Positions 26,661-35,470 of a stretch of DNA of 64,000 nucleotides are shown here, in pieces. Origin of the DNA: an uncultured Collinsella sp. GTDB taxonomy: Bacteria > Actinomycetota > Coriobacteriia > Coriobacteriales > Coriobacteriaceae. The stretch is from contig CABSNU010000008.1 in the NCBI GenBank assembly GCA_902479135.1, positions 1 through 64,000 of the forward strand, read 5' to 3'. Below the pieces are notes generated by a model. It did not search any database. It was not told the DNA's origin and saw only the letters and a list, made by a program, of their open reading frames with translations. Positions within the stretch are counted from its first letter, which is position 1, and each line of letters starts with the position of its first letter. A program made the translations under genes and the position numbers.

Positions 26661-27611
26661 CTACTCAGCGTCGCCGGTAAACGTAGTACCGGTCTTGCCG
26701 GCAAGACCGTCACGCGCCTTCTCGAGCAGCGTGATGAGCGCCGTGCGGCCCGGCTTGCTCTCGGCAAACGTCGAGGCAGCCTGAACCTTGGGCAGCATGG
26801 AGCCGCGACCGAACTCGTTGGCCTCGGACAGACGCTTTACGTCAGCCGCGGTCAGTGCGTCGAGCCACTGCTCGTGGTCGGTGCCAAAGCCAATGGCAAC
26901 CTTCTCCACGGCCGTCAGGATAATCAGGGCATCGGCATCGAGCTGCTCGGCGAGCTTCTCGGCCGCAAAGTCCTTATCGATGACGGCGGCAGCGCCCTTA
27001 AGGTGGTTGCCCTGGGCCTTGGTGACGGGGATACCGCCACCGCCGCAGGAGATCACCACGTGGTTGGTCCCGACGAGCGACTTGATGGTGTCGAGCTCGA
27101 CGATGCTCACGGGCTTGGGCGAAGCCACCACGCGACGGAAGCCCTGCTTCTCGTCGTGGATGAACTGGTAGCCGCGGTCGGCTTCCAGCTCCTTGGCCTC
27201 GGCCTCGCTCATCCACGGACCGATCGGCTTAACGGGATCGGCAAAGGCGGGATCGTCCGCCGCAACCTCGACCTGGGTGAGCACGGTGGCGACACCCTTG
27301 TCGATATTGCGGTCGAGCATTTCCTCGCGCAGGGCGTTCTGCAGGTCATAGCCAATGTAGCCCTGGCTCATGGCACCGCAGACGGACAGCGGGCAGGGAA
27401 TGTACTTCTCGGGGTTAGAGCGCGTGAGCTCGGCCATCGCGTTGGCGATCATGCCCACCTGGGGACCGTTGCCATGCACGATGACGACCTCGTTGCCCTC
27501 CTCGATCAGGTCGACGATAGCCTTGGAAGTCGTCTTGACGGCCTCCATCTGCTCGGGAAGGTTGGCGCCGAGGGCGTTTCCGCCCAGGGCGACAACGATA
27601 CGCTTAGCCAT
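26661..27611 (-). CDS. arcC: Carbamate kinase
   Basis: Transfers phosphate from carbamoyl phosphate to ADP, giving ATP, CO2 and ammonia: the energy-yielding step of the pathway. 316 residues. Signatures are VALGGNALG at the N-terminus, VHGNGPQVGMI near residue 48, and VISCGGGGIPV near residue 196. Equivalent to yqeA in the E. coli cluster. The start at 27611 (MAKRIVV) is preferred over a longer reading from 27641, though the upstream ribosome binding site is weak; the end of ygeW overlaps the longer reading. Confidence 0.95.
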   Translation of the reverse strand: MAKRIVVALGGNALGANLPEQMEAVKTTSKAIVDLIEEGNEVVIVHGNGPQVGMIANAMAELTRSNPEKYIPCPLSVCGAMSQGYIGYDLQNALREEMLDRNIDKGVATVLTQVEVAADDPAFADPVKPIGPWMSEAEAKELEADRGYQFIHDEKQGFRRVVASPKPVSIVELDTIKSLVGTNHVVISCGGGGIPVTKAQGNHLKGAAAVIDKDFAAEKLAEQLDADALIILTAVEKVAIGFGTDHEQWLDALTAADVKRLSEANEFGRGSMLPKVQAASTFAESKPGRTALITLLEKARDGLAGKTGTTFTGDAE

Positions 27612-27625
27612 TTCTCGGCCCAGCT

Positions 27626-28828
27626 TTAGGCCTGGAACCAACGGGCGGTGTTGCGCTCGTCGAGGGCCTTGAGGGTAGCGGCCGGATCGGCAACCTTCTG
27701 CAGGAACATCATGGCTGCGATGGCGTACGGCTTGTAGCTGGCCTCCTTGTACATGCCCACGCGGTGCATGTCGAAGACGTCGGCGTTAACCTCGCCGTGC
27801 TCGCAGGAGACACCGGAGATGTCGGCGGGCAGCGGGTGCATAAAGATGGTGTCCTGGCCGTTGGCGGTCTTCTCCATGAGCTCGGTCGTGGAGCACCAAT
27901 CCTGATGCGTAGCGTTCTGAGCGAGCAGCTCCTTCTCGAGCGCAGCGATGCCGGCGTCGTCGCCCTCGGCGTACAGGTTGGTGCGCTTCTCCATGGCGGC
28001 AAACGGAGCCCAGCTCTTGGGGATCACGATGTCGGCGCCCTCGAAGGCCTCGGCCATGGTGTTGACCTGCTTAAAGGTGGTGCCGGACTCGGCGGCGTAG
28101 CCCTTAGCGCGCTCGACGACCTCGGGCATGAGGTCGTAGCCCTCGGGGTGGGCCAGGGTGACGTCCATGCCAAAGCGGGGCAGCAGGCTGATCAGCGACT
28201 GCGGGCAGGACAGCGGCTTGCCGTAAGAGGGCGAATAGGCCCAGGTAACGGCAACCTTCTTGCCCTTGAGGTTCTCGAGGCCGCCAAACTCGTTGATGAG
28301 GTAGAGCATGTCGGCAGAGGACTGCGTGGGGTGATCGGAGTCGGACTGCAGGGAGATGAGCGTGGGACGGTGATCCAGAACGCCATCCTCGTAGGCCTGC
28401 TGGACGGACTCGGCGACCTCGGCCATGTAGGCGTCGCCCTTGCCGATGTACATGTCGTCGCGGATGCCGATGACGTCGGCCATGAAGGAGATCATGGTAG
28501 CGGTCTCGCGGACGGTCTCGCCGTGGGCGATCTGGGACTTCTTCTCGTCCAGGTCTTGCAGCTCAAGGCCGAGCAGGTTGGCGCCCTTGGAGAAGGAGAA
28601 GCGCGTACGGGTGGAGTTGTCGCGGAACAGGGAGACGGCAAGGCCCGAGTCGAAGATCTTGGGCGAAACGTTGTTCTCGCGCAGCTGACGCAGGGCGTCG
28701 GCAACGATATAGAGAGCCTTGAGCTCATCGGTGGTCTTGTCCCAGGTGTGCAGGAAGTCGCTGCCGTACATACCCTTAAAGTCGAGACCGTTCAGCTGCT
28801 CGACGAGCTCGGTAAACTTAGCGTCCAT
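27626..28828 (-). CDS. ygeW: Knotted carbamoyltransferase YgeW
   Basis: Aspartate/ornithine-type carbamoyltransferase, 400 residues, of the YgeW group that contains a trefoil knot and whose true substrate is unknown. The carbamoyl phosphate sites are DNSTRTRFSFS near residue 70 and HPTQS (within SDSDHPTQSSAD) near residue 168; the substrate loop is MHPLPADISGV near residue 331. Directly followed by carbamate kinase, so it probably works in the phosphorolytic direction to yield carbamoyl phosphate from a carbamoylated intermediate. ATG start after AAAGGA. Confidence 0.95.
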   Translation of the reverse strand: MDAKFTELVEQLNGLDFKGMYGSDFLHTWDKTTDELKALYIVADALRQLRENNVSPKIFDSGLAVSLFRDNSTRTRFSFSKGANLLGLELQDLDEKKSQIAHGETVRETATMISFMADVIGIRDDMYIGKGDAYMAEVAESVQQAYEDGVLDHRPTLISLQSDSDHPTQSSADMLYLINEFGGLENLKGKKVAVTWAYSPSYGKPLSCPQSLISLLPRFGMDVTLAHPEGYDLMPEVVERAKGYAAESGTTFKQVNTMAEAFEGADIVIPKSWAPFAAMEKRTNLYAEGDDAGIAALEKELLAQNATHQDWCSTTELMEKTANGQDTIFMHPLPADISGVSCEHGEVNADVFDMHRVGMYKEASYKPYAIAAMMFLQKVADPAATLKALDERNTARWFQA

Positions 28829-28984
28829 GTATGTGTCCTTTCCAAAGATGCGAATGATGGTAATGGGTAGATGCGCTCCGGCATGCGCGTGTGGCTAGAA
28901 CATGCAGAGCACTATGACGAGGACCCGCCACCGTCGAGGAAGCATGGGAGATAACGACCGCGGGCCCCAAGTCAACAGGGGGTA

Positions 28985-29007
28985 CCGGGGGCACAAGCGG
29001 CCCCCGG
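28985..29007 (-). other. GC-rich hairpin between ygeY and ygeW
   Basis: Eight-base stem CCGGGGGC with GCCCCCGG around a seven-base loop, just after the ygeY stop. No T-run follows on the minus strand, so it is more likely an RNA processing or stability element than a terminator. The rest of the 202-bp gap shows nothing recognised. Confidence 0.5.
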
Positions 29008-29030
29008 CTCAACAAAATCGAAGAATGGGA

Positions 29031-30416
29031 CTAATCGATCTTGTTGTTGGTCAGACCGGCGCGGAACACGGTGGCGTCGCCATCGGCCTGGCTCGGATCG
29101 TAGAGGTTCAGGGCAGCCACGTACATGGCGGCAGCGGTGACCAGGTCGTCCTTGTAGGTGACCTCGTTGGGAGCGTGGGCCTGAGACTCGGCACCCGGGC
29201 CAAAGCCGACGCAGGGGATGCCATAGCGGCCCTGGATGGAGACGCAGTTCGTGGAGAAGGTCCACTTGTCGCACAGCGGACGACCGGTGCGCTTGTCCAT
29301 GCTGGGCTCGCAGCCGATGCGCTCGTCACCGAACATAGCCTTGTGGGCGTCGACGAGGGCCTTGACGTGCGGAGCGGTCTCCTTGTTGATCCACGTGGGG
29401 AAGTAAGCCTCGGTCTCGTAGACCTCGCCGGTCCAGGACGGACGGTCGTACATGTACATGGAGACCTTCACGTCGTCGCCGTACTTCTTGGCGGCCGGCA
29501 GGTTGCGGATCTCGTCCAGGCAGGACTCCCAGGTCTCACCGGCGGTCATACGACGGTCGATGGAGATGGCGCAGGAGTCGGCCACGGCGCAACGGCTGGG
29601 GCTGGTGTAGAAGATCTGGCTGACGGTGCAGGTGCCGCGGCCCAGGAAGCGAGCGTCCTCAAAGTGCTCGGGGTTGTACTTGGGGTCGAGCATCTTGACG
29701 AGACCCTTGATGTCGGTCGACTCGTCGCAGCCGTTGTTGTTGAGGGCGCGGACGTCGGCGATGATGTCGGCCATCTTGTAGATGGCGTTGTCGCCGCGGT
29801 CGGGAGCGGAGCCGTGGCAGGAGGTGCCGTGAACGTCGACGCGGATCTCCATGCGGCCGCGGTGACCGCGATAGATGCCGCCGTCGGTGGGCTCGGTGGA
29901 AATGACGAACTCGGGCTTAATGCCGTCCTTGTTGTAGATGTACTGCCAGCACATGCCGTCGCAGTCCTCTTCCTGGACGGTGCCGACGACCATGATCTTG
30001 TAGCCCTCGGGGATGAGGCCCATGTCCTTCATCATCTTGGCAGCGTAGGTAGCAGAGGCCATGCCACCCTCCTGGTCGGAGCCGCCGCGGCCGTAGATGA
30101 TCTCGTCGGTCTCGTAGCCCTCATAGGGATCGGCATCCCAGTTCTCGATGTTGCCGATGCCGACGGTGTCGATGTGGGAGTCGATGGCGATGATCCTGTC
30201 GCCCTCGCCCATAAAGCCCATAACGTTGCCCAGGCCGTCAACCTTGACCTCGTCATAGCCAAGGCTCTCCATCTCGGCCTTGATGCAAGCGACAACCTCG
30301 CCCTCCTCGCAAGACTCAGAGGGGTGAGAGATCATGGCGCGAAGAAAACGCGTCATATCAGCACGGTGAGACTCAGCAGCGTTTTTAATTGCCTCAAAAT
30401 CGAGCTCTTTAGCCAT
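29031..30416 (-). CDS. ygeY: YgeY family selenium metabolism-linked hydrolase
   Basis: Metal-dependent peptidase/deacylase of the M20 family, 461 residues. Metal ligands are in AIDSHIDTVG (His and Asp) near residue 79, GRGGSDQEGG (Asp) near residue 113, and QEEDCDG (Glu pair) near residue 150. Members of this subgroup always travel with ygeX and ygeW; one proposed role is release of 2,3-diaminopropionate from an acylated or carbamoylated precursor, which is not proven. ATG at 30416 with AAAGG upstream is preferred to TTG at 30425. Confidence 0.93.
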   Translation of the reverse strand: MAKELDFEAIKNAAESHRADMTRFLRAMISHPSESCEEGEVVACIKAEMESLGYDEVKVDGLGNVMGFMGEGDRIIAIDSHIDTVGIGNIENWDADPYEGYETDEIIYGRGGSDQEGGMASATYAAKMMKDMGLIPEGYKIMVVGTVQEEDCDGMCWQYIYNKDGIKPEFVISTEPTDGGIYRGHRGRMEIRVDVHGTSCHGSAPDRGDNAIYKMADIIADVRALNNNGCDESTDIKGLVKMLDPKYNPEHFEDARFLGRGTCTVSQIFYTSPSRCAVADSCAISIDRRMTAGETWESCLDEIRNLPAAKKYGDDVKVSMYMYDRPSWTGEVYETEAYFPTWINKETAPHVKALVDAHKAMFGDERIGCEPSMDKRTGRPLCDKWTFSTNCVSIQGRYGIPCVGFGPGAESQAHAPNEVTYKDDLVTAAAMYVAALNLYDPSQADGDATVFRAGLTNNKID

Positions 30417-30532
30417 AACAGTCAACCTTTCTACAAGGGTTTACCTACAGGTGGATTTCTTTCAGATAGATCACTTGTGCCAAGCAACGTGAGGTCGAGC
30501 ACCCGGCAAGCAAGTAACCATAGGAGGCGGAC

Positions 30533-30630
30533 GGAGGACTTTGCTCCGTCGCGAGTTCCGCACGAGCCGGAGAGCACTTAATGTGCTCTCCGTGCGAGCA
30601 GGACTGTCCGAGCAGGGAGTAAAGTCCTCC
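30533..30630 (-). other. Long nested hairpin in the ygeX-ygeY gap
   Basis: The outer arms GGAGGACTTTGCTCC (30533-30547) and GGAGTAAAGTCCTCC (30616-30630) differ from perfect pairing at one base. The inner hairpin CGGAGAGCAC (30568-30577) with GTGCTCTCCG (30583-30592) has a five-base loop, and CGCACG/CGTGCG extends it. The element is about 98 bases long and sits between two cotranscribed genes without a T-run, so it could act as an RNA stability or regulatory element, or be an inserted repeat. Confidence 0.6.
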
Positions 30631-30655
30631 GGCCGACTCCGGACAGGTCAGTCTG

Positions 30656-31870
30656 CTAGCAGGTCGGATACTCGCCCTCCCAGACGATGCGACGGTACTG
30701 ATCCGGATCGGTGTCGCCCTCGGTGGAGAAGCAGAGCACGGAGCTCGTCTTGTCCAGGCCGATGAGCTCCTTGAGCTCGGCGTACTCGGGGTCGAGCATG
30801 AGGGTCTCGACCAGACCGGTGGTCACAGCGCCGGACTCGCCGGAGATGACGCGCGGGTCGCCCTTCTCGGGAGCGCCCAGGGTGCGCATGCCGCGAGCGG
30901 TGACCCAGTCGGGGCAGGACACGAAGGCGGTAGTGTGGTTGCGCAGGATATCCCAGCCCAGGATGTTGGGCTCGCCACAGCACAGGCCGGCCATGATGGA
31001 GGGCATGTCGCCGTCCACGATGCGCGGATCGCCGTCGCCGGCGGCAGCGCCCTTGTACAGGCAGGCGGCCGGAGCGCACTCGACCACGACAAAGGTCGGC
31101 GGGTTATCGGGATAGAGGTTGGTGAAGTAGCCCACCACGGCGCCGGCAAGCGAACCCACGCCAGCCTGGACAAAGACGTGCGTCGGGCGGTTGATGGCCA
31201 TCTCGCGCAGCTGCTCGGCAGCCTCGGAAGCCATGGTGCCGTAGCCCTCCATGATCCAAGACGGGATCTTCTCGTAGCCCTCCCAGGCGGTGTCCTGAAC
31301 GATGACGCCGCGCTCGCAGGCATCGGCCTCGGCGGCGGCCATGCGCACGCACTCGTCGTAGTTGACCTCTTCGATGGTCACCGTGGCGCCCTCGGCGGCG
31401 ATGTTATCGAAGCGGGGCTTGGTGGAACCCTTGGGCATGTGCACGACGGCCTTCTGGCCCAGCTTGTTGGCAGCCCATGCCACGCCGCGGCCATGATTGC
31501 CGTCGGTGGCGGTAAAGAAGGTAGCCTGGCCAAAGTCCTCGGCCAGTTGATCGGAGGTCAGGTAATCGAAGGTGCAGTCGGCAACGTCCTTGCCGGTCTC
31601 GTCGGCAATGTAGTTGGCCATGGCAAACGAACCGCCCAGAACCTTAAAGGCGTTGAGGCCAAAGCGATAGCTCTCGTCCTTAACGCACAGGTTGGACAGG
31701 CCCAGGCGCGTGGCCTGGCCGTCCAGGCGGGCAAGCGGAGTGACGGTGTACTGGGGGAACGACTGGTGGAAGGCGCGGGCCTTCTTCACGTGGTCGAGAC
31801 TCATGATTCCCAAGTGCTTGTCATCGCTCTTGGGCATCGTGTTGCTCGCCCACTGGATCTTATCGGCCAT
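30656..31870 (-). CDS. dpaL: Diaminopropionate ammonia-lyase
   Basis: Pyridoxal phosphate enzyme that converts 2,3-diaminopropionate to pyruvate and two ammonia. 404 residues; equivalent to ygeX. The cofactor lysine lies in LNAFKVLGGSFAM near residue 79, the phosphate-contact region in TDGNHGRGVAWAA near residue 121, and GVGSLAGAVVGYF near residue 235. It is the first gene of the minus-strand unit ygeX-ygeY-ygeW-arcC-mocA-hyuA, facing a divergent regulator. ATG with AAGGAG upstream. Confidence 0.95.
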   Translation of the reverse strand: MADKIQWASNTMPKSDDKHLGIMSLDHVKKARAFHQSFPQYTVTPLARLDGQATRLGLSNLCVKDESYRFGLNAFKVLGGSFAMANYIADETGKDVADCTFDYLTSDQLAEDFGQATFFTATDGNHGRGVAWAANKLGQKAVVHMPKGSTKPRFDNIAAEGATVTIEEVNYDECVRMAAAEADACERGVIVQDTAWEGYEKIPSWIMEGYGTMASEAAEQLREMAINRPTHVFVQAGVGSLAGAVVGYFTNLYPDNPPTFVVVECAPAACLYKGAAAGDGDPRIVDGDMPSIMAGLCCGEPNILGWDILRNHTTAFVSCPDWVTARGMRTLGAPEKGDPRVISGESGAVTTGLVETLMLDPEYAELKELIGLDKTSSVLCFSTEGDTDPDQYRRIVWEGEYPTC

Positions 31871-31962
31871 ACGGTGAACTCCTTAAGTCCTCTCTTGCCG
31901 GCCCCCGCATACGCGTTTCAGCCCATTCCCATTCATGCGGCTGAACTTTTATGTGGATGCCA

Positions 31963-32028
31963 AACAAAAAGTTTGTTAGCAATGTTCTATCACACTTTTT
32001 GATTGGAATACCTAACAAATTGTTTGTT
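31963..32028. promoter_or_regulatory. Paired palindromic operator between dpaL and its divergent regulator
   Basis: Two perfect copies of AACAAA-N3-TTTGTT at 31963-31977 and 32014-32028, extended symmetrically by TAG on one side and CTA on the other. Their centres are 51 bases apart, close to five helical turns. They lie in the 277-bp AT-rich space between the divergent dpaL and YheO-type regulator genes, where a looped repressor or activator could control both. No other copy was noticed in the window. Confidence 0.7.
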
Positions 32029-32147
32029 GCCGTAATCGGTAACTTTTCGCCGCCGAACGGTCACGTAATGCAGCGACACTTTCGTTATTTGCGAACAAGT
32101 GGGGTTTATGGCAAAGTGTGCCCAAACTAATTTTTAGGAAGGCACCC

Positions 32148-32801
32148 ATGACCCCCGCACAGATTGAGTTTTATAAGCGTCTCGCACACGGTTTGGCGCT
32201 GCAATTTGGCCCCAACTGCGAAGTTGTCGTCCACGACCTGGAGACCGAGGACGTGGACCACTCCATCGTGGTGATCGAAAACGGCCACGTAAGCGGGCGC
32301 AAGCTGGGCGATGGCCCCAGTCATATTGTGTTTGAGTCCATGCACGAGGGCGCCACCGACGTACGCGACCGCGAGCCGTACCTCACCAAAACCACCGACG
32401 GTAAGCTGCTCAAGTCCTCAACGATCTTTATCCGCAACGACGAGGGCAAGCCCGTCGGCATTTTGGGCATTAACTTTGACATTACGCTTATGAAGGCTTT
32501 TGAGCGCTCGCTCGACGCTTTCACCGGCACCGGCGGCACGGGCTACACCGAGCCCGAGCCCATTACCAAAAACATCGGTGACCTGCTCGAGGACCTGCTG
32601 CGCGAGTGCGAGCAATACGTGGGCAAGCCCGCGGCGCTCATGACCAAAGACGAGCGCATTCGCGCCATTGGCTACCTCGACCGTCGCGGCGCCTTCCTCA
32701 TTTCCAAGTCGAGCGAACGCGCCTGCGAGTTCTTTGGCATCTCTAAGTACAGCTTCTATAGCTACCTTAACGAGGCAAAGGCTACGGCCAGCGACAAGTA
32801 A
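32148..32801 (+). CDS. YheO/DauR-type transcriptional regulator (first copy)
   Basis: 217 residues with the two domains of this family: an N-terminal YheO-like PAS domain (about residues 10-125; CEVVVHDLETEDVDHSIVVI and VSGRKLGDGP) and a C-terminal helix-turn-helix of the DauR type (about 150-217; RRGAFLISKSSERACEFFGI then SKYSFYSYLNEAK). Related regulators sense small ligands, such as D-arginine in DauR; the ligand here is unknown but may be a purine-pathway compound. The ATG follows AGGAAGG. It faces the dpaL unit across the paired AACAAA-N3-TTTGTT sites. Confidence 0.88.
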   Translation: MTPAQIEFYKRLAHGLALQFGPNCEVVVHDLETEDVDHSIVVIENGHVSGRKLGDGPSHIVFESMHEGATDVRDREPYLTKTTDGKLLKSSTIFIRNDEGKPVGILGINFDITLMKAFERSLDAFTGTGGTGYTEPEPITKNIGDLLEDLLRECEQYVGKPAALMTKDERIRAIGYLDRRGAFLISKSSERACEFFGISKYSFYSYLNEAKATASDK

Positions 32802-32861
32802 GAAGTTCGCCGAGTCGCCCCTCCCCTTTTGGGCGCGAGTTCTGGAATGCACGAATCCGAG

Positions 32862-32890
32862 ACTCGACTGCAAGGCAAGTTCCATATAAT
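32862..32890 (+). promoter_or_regulatory. Candidate promoter of the Pro/Ala-rich protein gene
   Basis: A perfect TATAAT is at 32885-32890, 35 bases before the start codon at 32925, with a poor -35 match (ACTCGA/TCGACT) about 16 bases upstream. The adjacent 123-bp space holds nothing else. Confidence 0.4.
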
Positions 32891-32924
32891 CGATGAGATA
32901 AGCATTTCGAAAGGGTGGAACAGA

Positions 32925-33923
32925 ATGGCGTTGAGCAAGGCATCGTGCACCGGTCGCGGAGTGACTCCGGCAATTGGTGGACACGTGCACCACATGTTCG
33001 ATGAAGACGAAGACGATCTGTTTGCGTTGAGCCTCGACGACGTGATGGACGATCGCCCCTGGACCGCCGACGAGCTCATGGGCGGCGGGACTCGCCCGTC
33101 AAGCCCGAATCCCTCGCTCGCGCCGAAACCCGCGCAGGCACCTGCGCCTGTGCCTGTTTCGGCACCTGCGCCTGCACCGATACCCGCACCTGCTCCGGCA
33201 ACCATGCCCGCTCCCCGCCCCGCAAGCGACCCGTCCGAGACGGCGGCGTTTCTTGCCGCGGCGGCGCAGGGCAAATCGACCGACAGCACCGTTATGTACA
33301 GCGCCCAGCAGCTACCTGTTCCTGCGGCACGAAAGTCTCCGATCACAAGACTCGATGAGCCCACTGCCCATCAGGCTGCCTACGACTCGTGGGCAGCGGC
33401 CGATCTGGACGAGACCTCTACCGGCATGCCGGCACTCGACGTTCCGGTTAATCCGCTTTTTGCCGCCAACACGAGTGCCGCGGACCATGAGGGCGGTGCG
33501 GCATATTCCGATTATTCCAATGAATACTCCGATGCCGCCCGCATTGAAACCGAAGACTATGGCGCGGCGTCGAGCGATTACATTAACGATCCGTTCGCCG
33601 CTCCGTCTGCACCCGTTTACGAATCGAATGTTCAAGCAGAGGCCGCGTCCGCGCCGGCATACACCAAAAGCGCGGCAGAGGGGCGCTTCTCCGATTATTA
33701 CGCCAAGGAAAAGTCCCCGCGCTTTTCGGAATTTCCGCAGGCAGTCAAGGTCGCCTTTATTGTCATTGTTGTGGCACTGCTCGGCGTGATCGCGTTTGAG
33801 GGGTTCCAGCTGTTCCGCGGCCCCACCGCATCCGAATCGGCAACTCAGCAACAAGAGAACGACAACGAGCATCTGGACATCAACACCCTCAAGGGTGACC
33901 CCAACGACGGGAACGACGATTAG
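32925..33923 (+). CDS. Pro/Ala-rich single-pass membrane protein of unknown function
   Basis: Not recognised. 332 residues from the ATG at 32925, which has AAAGGGTGG upstream. Residues 20-50 are acidic (DEDEDDLFALSLDDVMDD). Residues 65-105 are a Pro-Ala repeat. A long Ser/Tyr/Asp-rich stretch follows. One membrane segment (VAFIVIVVALLGVIAFEGF) is near residues 275-295, with a short acidic tail (NDNEHLDINTLKGDPNDGND) outside it. There is no signal peptide, so the long N-terminal part is probably cytoplasmic and disordered. The shape suggests a scaffold or cell-envelope regulator; that is a guess. It stands alone between the purine regulator and the ATPase gene. Confidence 0.7.
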   Translation: MALSKASCTGRGVTPAIGGHVHHMFDEDEDDLFALSLDDVMDDRPWTADELMGGGTRPSSPNPSLAPKPAQAPAPVPVSAPAPAPIPAPAPATMPAPRPASDPSETAAFLAAAAQGKSTDSTVMYSAQQLPVPAARKSPITRLDEPTAHQAAYDSWAAADLDETSTGMPALDVPVNPLFAANTSAADHEGGAAYSDYSNEYSDAARIETEDYGAASSDYINDPFAAPSAPVYESNVQAEAASAPAYTKSAAEGRFSDYYAKEKSPRFSEFPQAVKVAFIVIVVALLGVIAFEGFQLFRGPTASESATQQQENDNEHLDINTLKGDPNDGNDD

Positions 33924-33959
33924 CAAGGGCTGGGGGCGGCCAGAAAAGCCAACGACGCG

Positions 33960-35282
33960 CTACGGCTCCAAAAAGCCCGCCATGAAGATAGGCAGATACA
34001 GCACGTCCCCATCGCGGTGTAGGTTGCACTCCGCAAGTACCAGGGCACGATCTATGCCGTAGCCTTTCGTCGCGAGTGCATTGTCGAGCGCTGCATGGGA
34101 TTTAAAGCTCTTGCCCGATTTAACCTCGATGGCGAGCACCTCCCCGTCGAGCGTTTCCTCAACAAAATCGAGCTCGCCGACCTTTTTCGACGTAAAGTAA
34201 CGCAGTCTAAATCCATGTGCTTTGAGCTCTTGGGCAACAAAACCCTCAAATGCCGCCCCCATATTCATGCCAAAGGCGCCTTTTGCCTCGCCATCAAAAA
34301 CGCCCTGGGCGACCTTTTTGGAATATGACGACATGAGCATGCCGGTATCCAGGTAAAACAGCTTAAAGAGATTCCGCTGCTCCCCCATTAAAAGAGGCGC
34401 CACCGGTGCGGTCACGTTATATACGGGAAGCGCGACACCCGCCTCCGACAACCAGAGAAAATGGTCTGTCACCTGCGAAAAACGTTTGACGCCGCTAATC
34501 GAGGACAACTTGAATCGCTTATTCTTTGATCCCGCCTCGCTGGGAATCAAATCGTATATATCGCGAATAACCAAGCGCAGCTCGGGCGGCGCATACTTTG
34601 CGATGTCATCGCGATACAGGGCATGAAGGTCGCGGTGGATGTTCCGGACCTCGTCAACATTACGCGTCGCCAAGAAAGCATTGACCGCATCGGGCATACC
34701 GCCCACCACCACATATTGGTGGAACAGATCGAGCAGACGATCATACAGGTAGTCGGGAAGTTCCTTTTCGTCCCCAAGACAGCCTTGGAGCATGTCGAAC
34801 GCGTTGGCAGCAACGCCATTTGCCCAGCAGAACTCCTCAAAGTCGAGGGGATACATTTGGACCTGCTCGACGAAACCCACCGGCAAGGAATCAATGCCCT
34901 CGAGTTCAACGCCGAGAAGTGATCCGGTAAGGATGTAGCGATAATCGCCGCGCTGCACGAGGTACTTGATAAACGTCACCACATTGGGGCATCGCTGCAC
35001 TTCATCGATAACCACAACAGTCTTGTTGGCCACCATGGGCTGCGTCGCGGCGATGGACATGCGCATAAGCAGGTCGTCCGCGCTTTTCGCCGCCAAAAAC
35101 GAATCGCGCACAGAAGTATCGGCGATAAGGTCAAACGTAACGACATTTTCGAACGATTCGTTTGCAAACGCGTTGACCAGATACGACTTTCCCACCTGAC
35201 GTGCGCCCTTGACCAAAAGAGCCTTGTTGGGCGACAGGGCAAGCCAAGATTCAAACTGTGCCTTTGCTTTTCTCTGCAGCAT
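33960..35282 (-). CDS. AAA-type ATPase with DUF4143-like C-terminus
   Basis: 440 residues. The P-loop GARQVGKS is at residues 26-33 and Walker B with the DEVQRCP signature at 89-99. The C-terminal part (from about residue 200) contains GFVAQELKAHGFRLRYFTSKK and VLAIEVKSGKSFKSHAALDN, the nuclease-like DUF4143 region with ExK. This ATPase family is widespread and its role is unknown. The start at 35282 (MLQRKAK) has AGGGGG upstream. Four 33-bp repeats lie directly upstream. GC content appears lower than in the neighbouring enzyme genes, which suggests transfer. Confidence 0.85.
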   Translation of the reverse strand: MLQRKAKAQFESWLALSPNKALLVKGARQVGKSYLVNAFANESFENVVTFDLIADTSVRDSFLAAKSADDLLMRMSIAATQPMVANKTVVVIDEVQRCPNVVTFIKYLVQRGDYRYILTGSLLGVELEGIDSLPVGFVEQVQMYPLDFEEFCWANGVAANAFDMLQGCLGDEKELPDYLYDRLLDLFHQYVVVGGMPDAVNAFLATRNVDEVRNIHRDLHALYRDDIAKYAPPELRLVIRDIYDLIPSEAGSKNKRFKLSSISGVKRFSQVTDHFLWLSEAGVALPVYNVTAPVAPLLMGEQRNLFKLFYLDTGMLMSSYSKKVAQGVFDGEAKGAFGMNMGAAFEGFVAQELKAHGFRLRYFTSKKVGELDFVEETLDGEVLAIEVKSGKSFKSHAALDNALATKGYGIDRALVLAECNLHRDGDVLYLPIFMAGFLEP

Positions 35283-35320
35283 GAGCGCACCCCCTATTAC
35301 GTGTTTATTTAGCACAAGGA

Positions 35321-35433
35321 TACACTTTTCCGGACTTTTTAGGTGTTTATTTCGACATTTTTCCGTAGTTTCCTAGTGCGGTATTTGACACTTTTCCGTA
35401 TTTCTAACTGCCTGATTTTGACACTTTTCTTCC
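35321..35433 (-). repeat. Four 33-bp tandem repeats upstream of the ATPase gene
   Basis: The 14-base motif GACACTTTTCCGTA (consensus) begins at 35321, 35354, 35387 and 35420, an exact 33-bp period; the copies differ at one to four bases. A second word GTGTTTATTT occurs at 35301 and 35344. All lie within 150 bases upstream of the ATPase start, about three helical turns apart on one DNA face, which fits a cooperative operator or iteron-like array. Confidence 0.75.
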
Positions 35434-35470
35434 ACATCCTTTTTCTAGGGCCTGTCGCCAACATCGCAAG

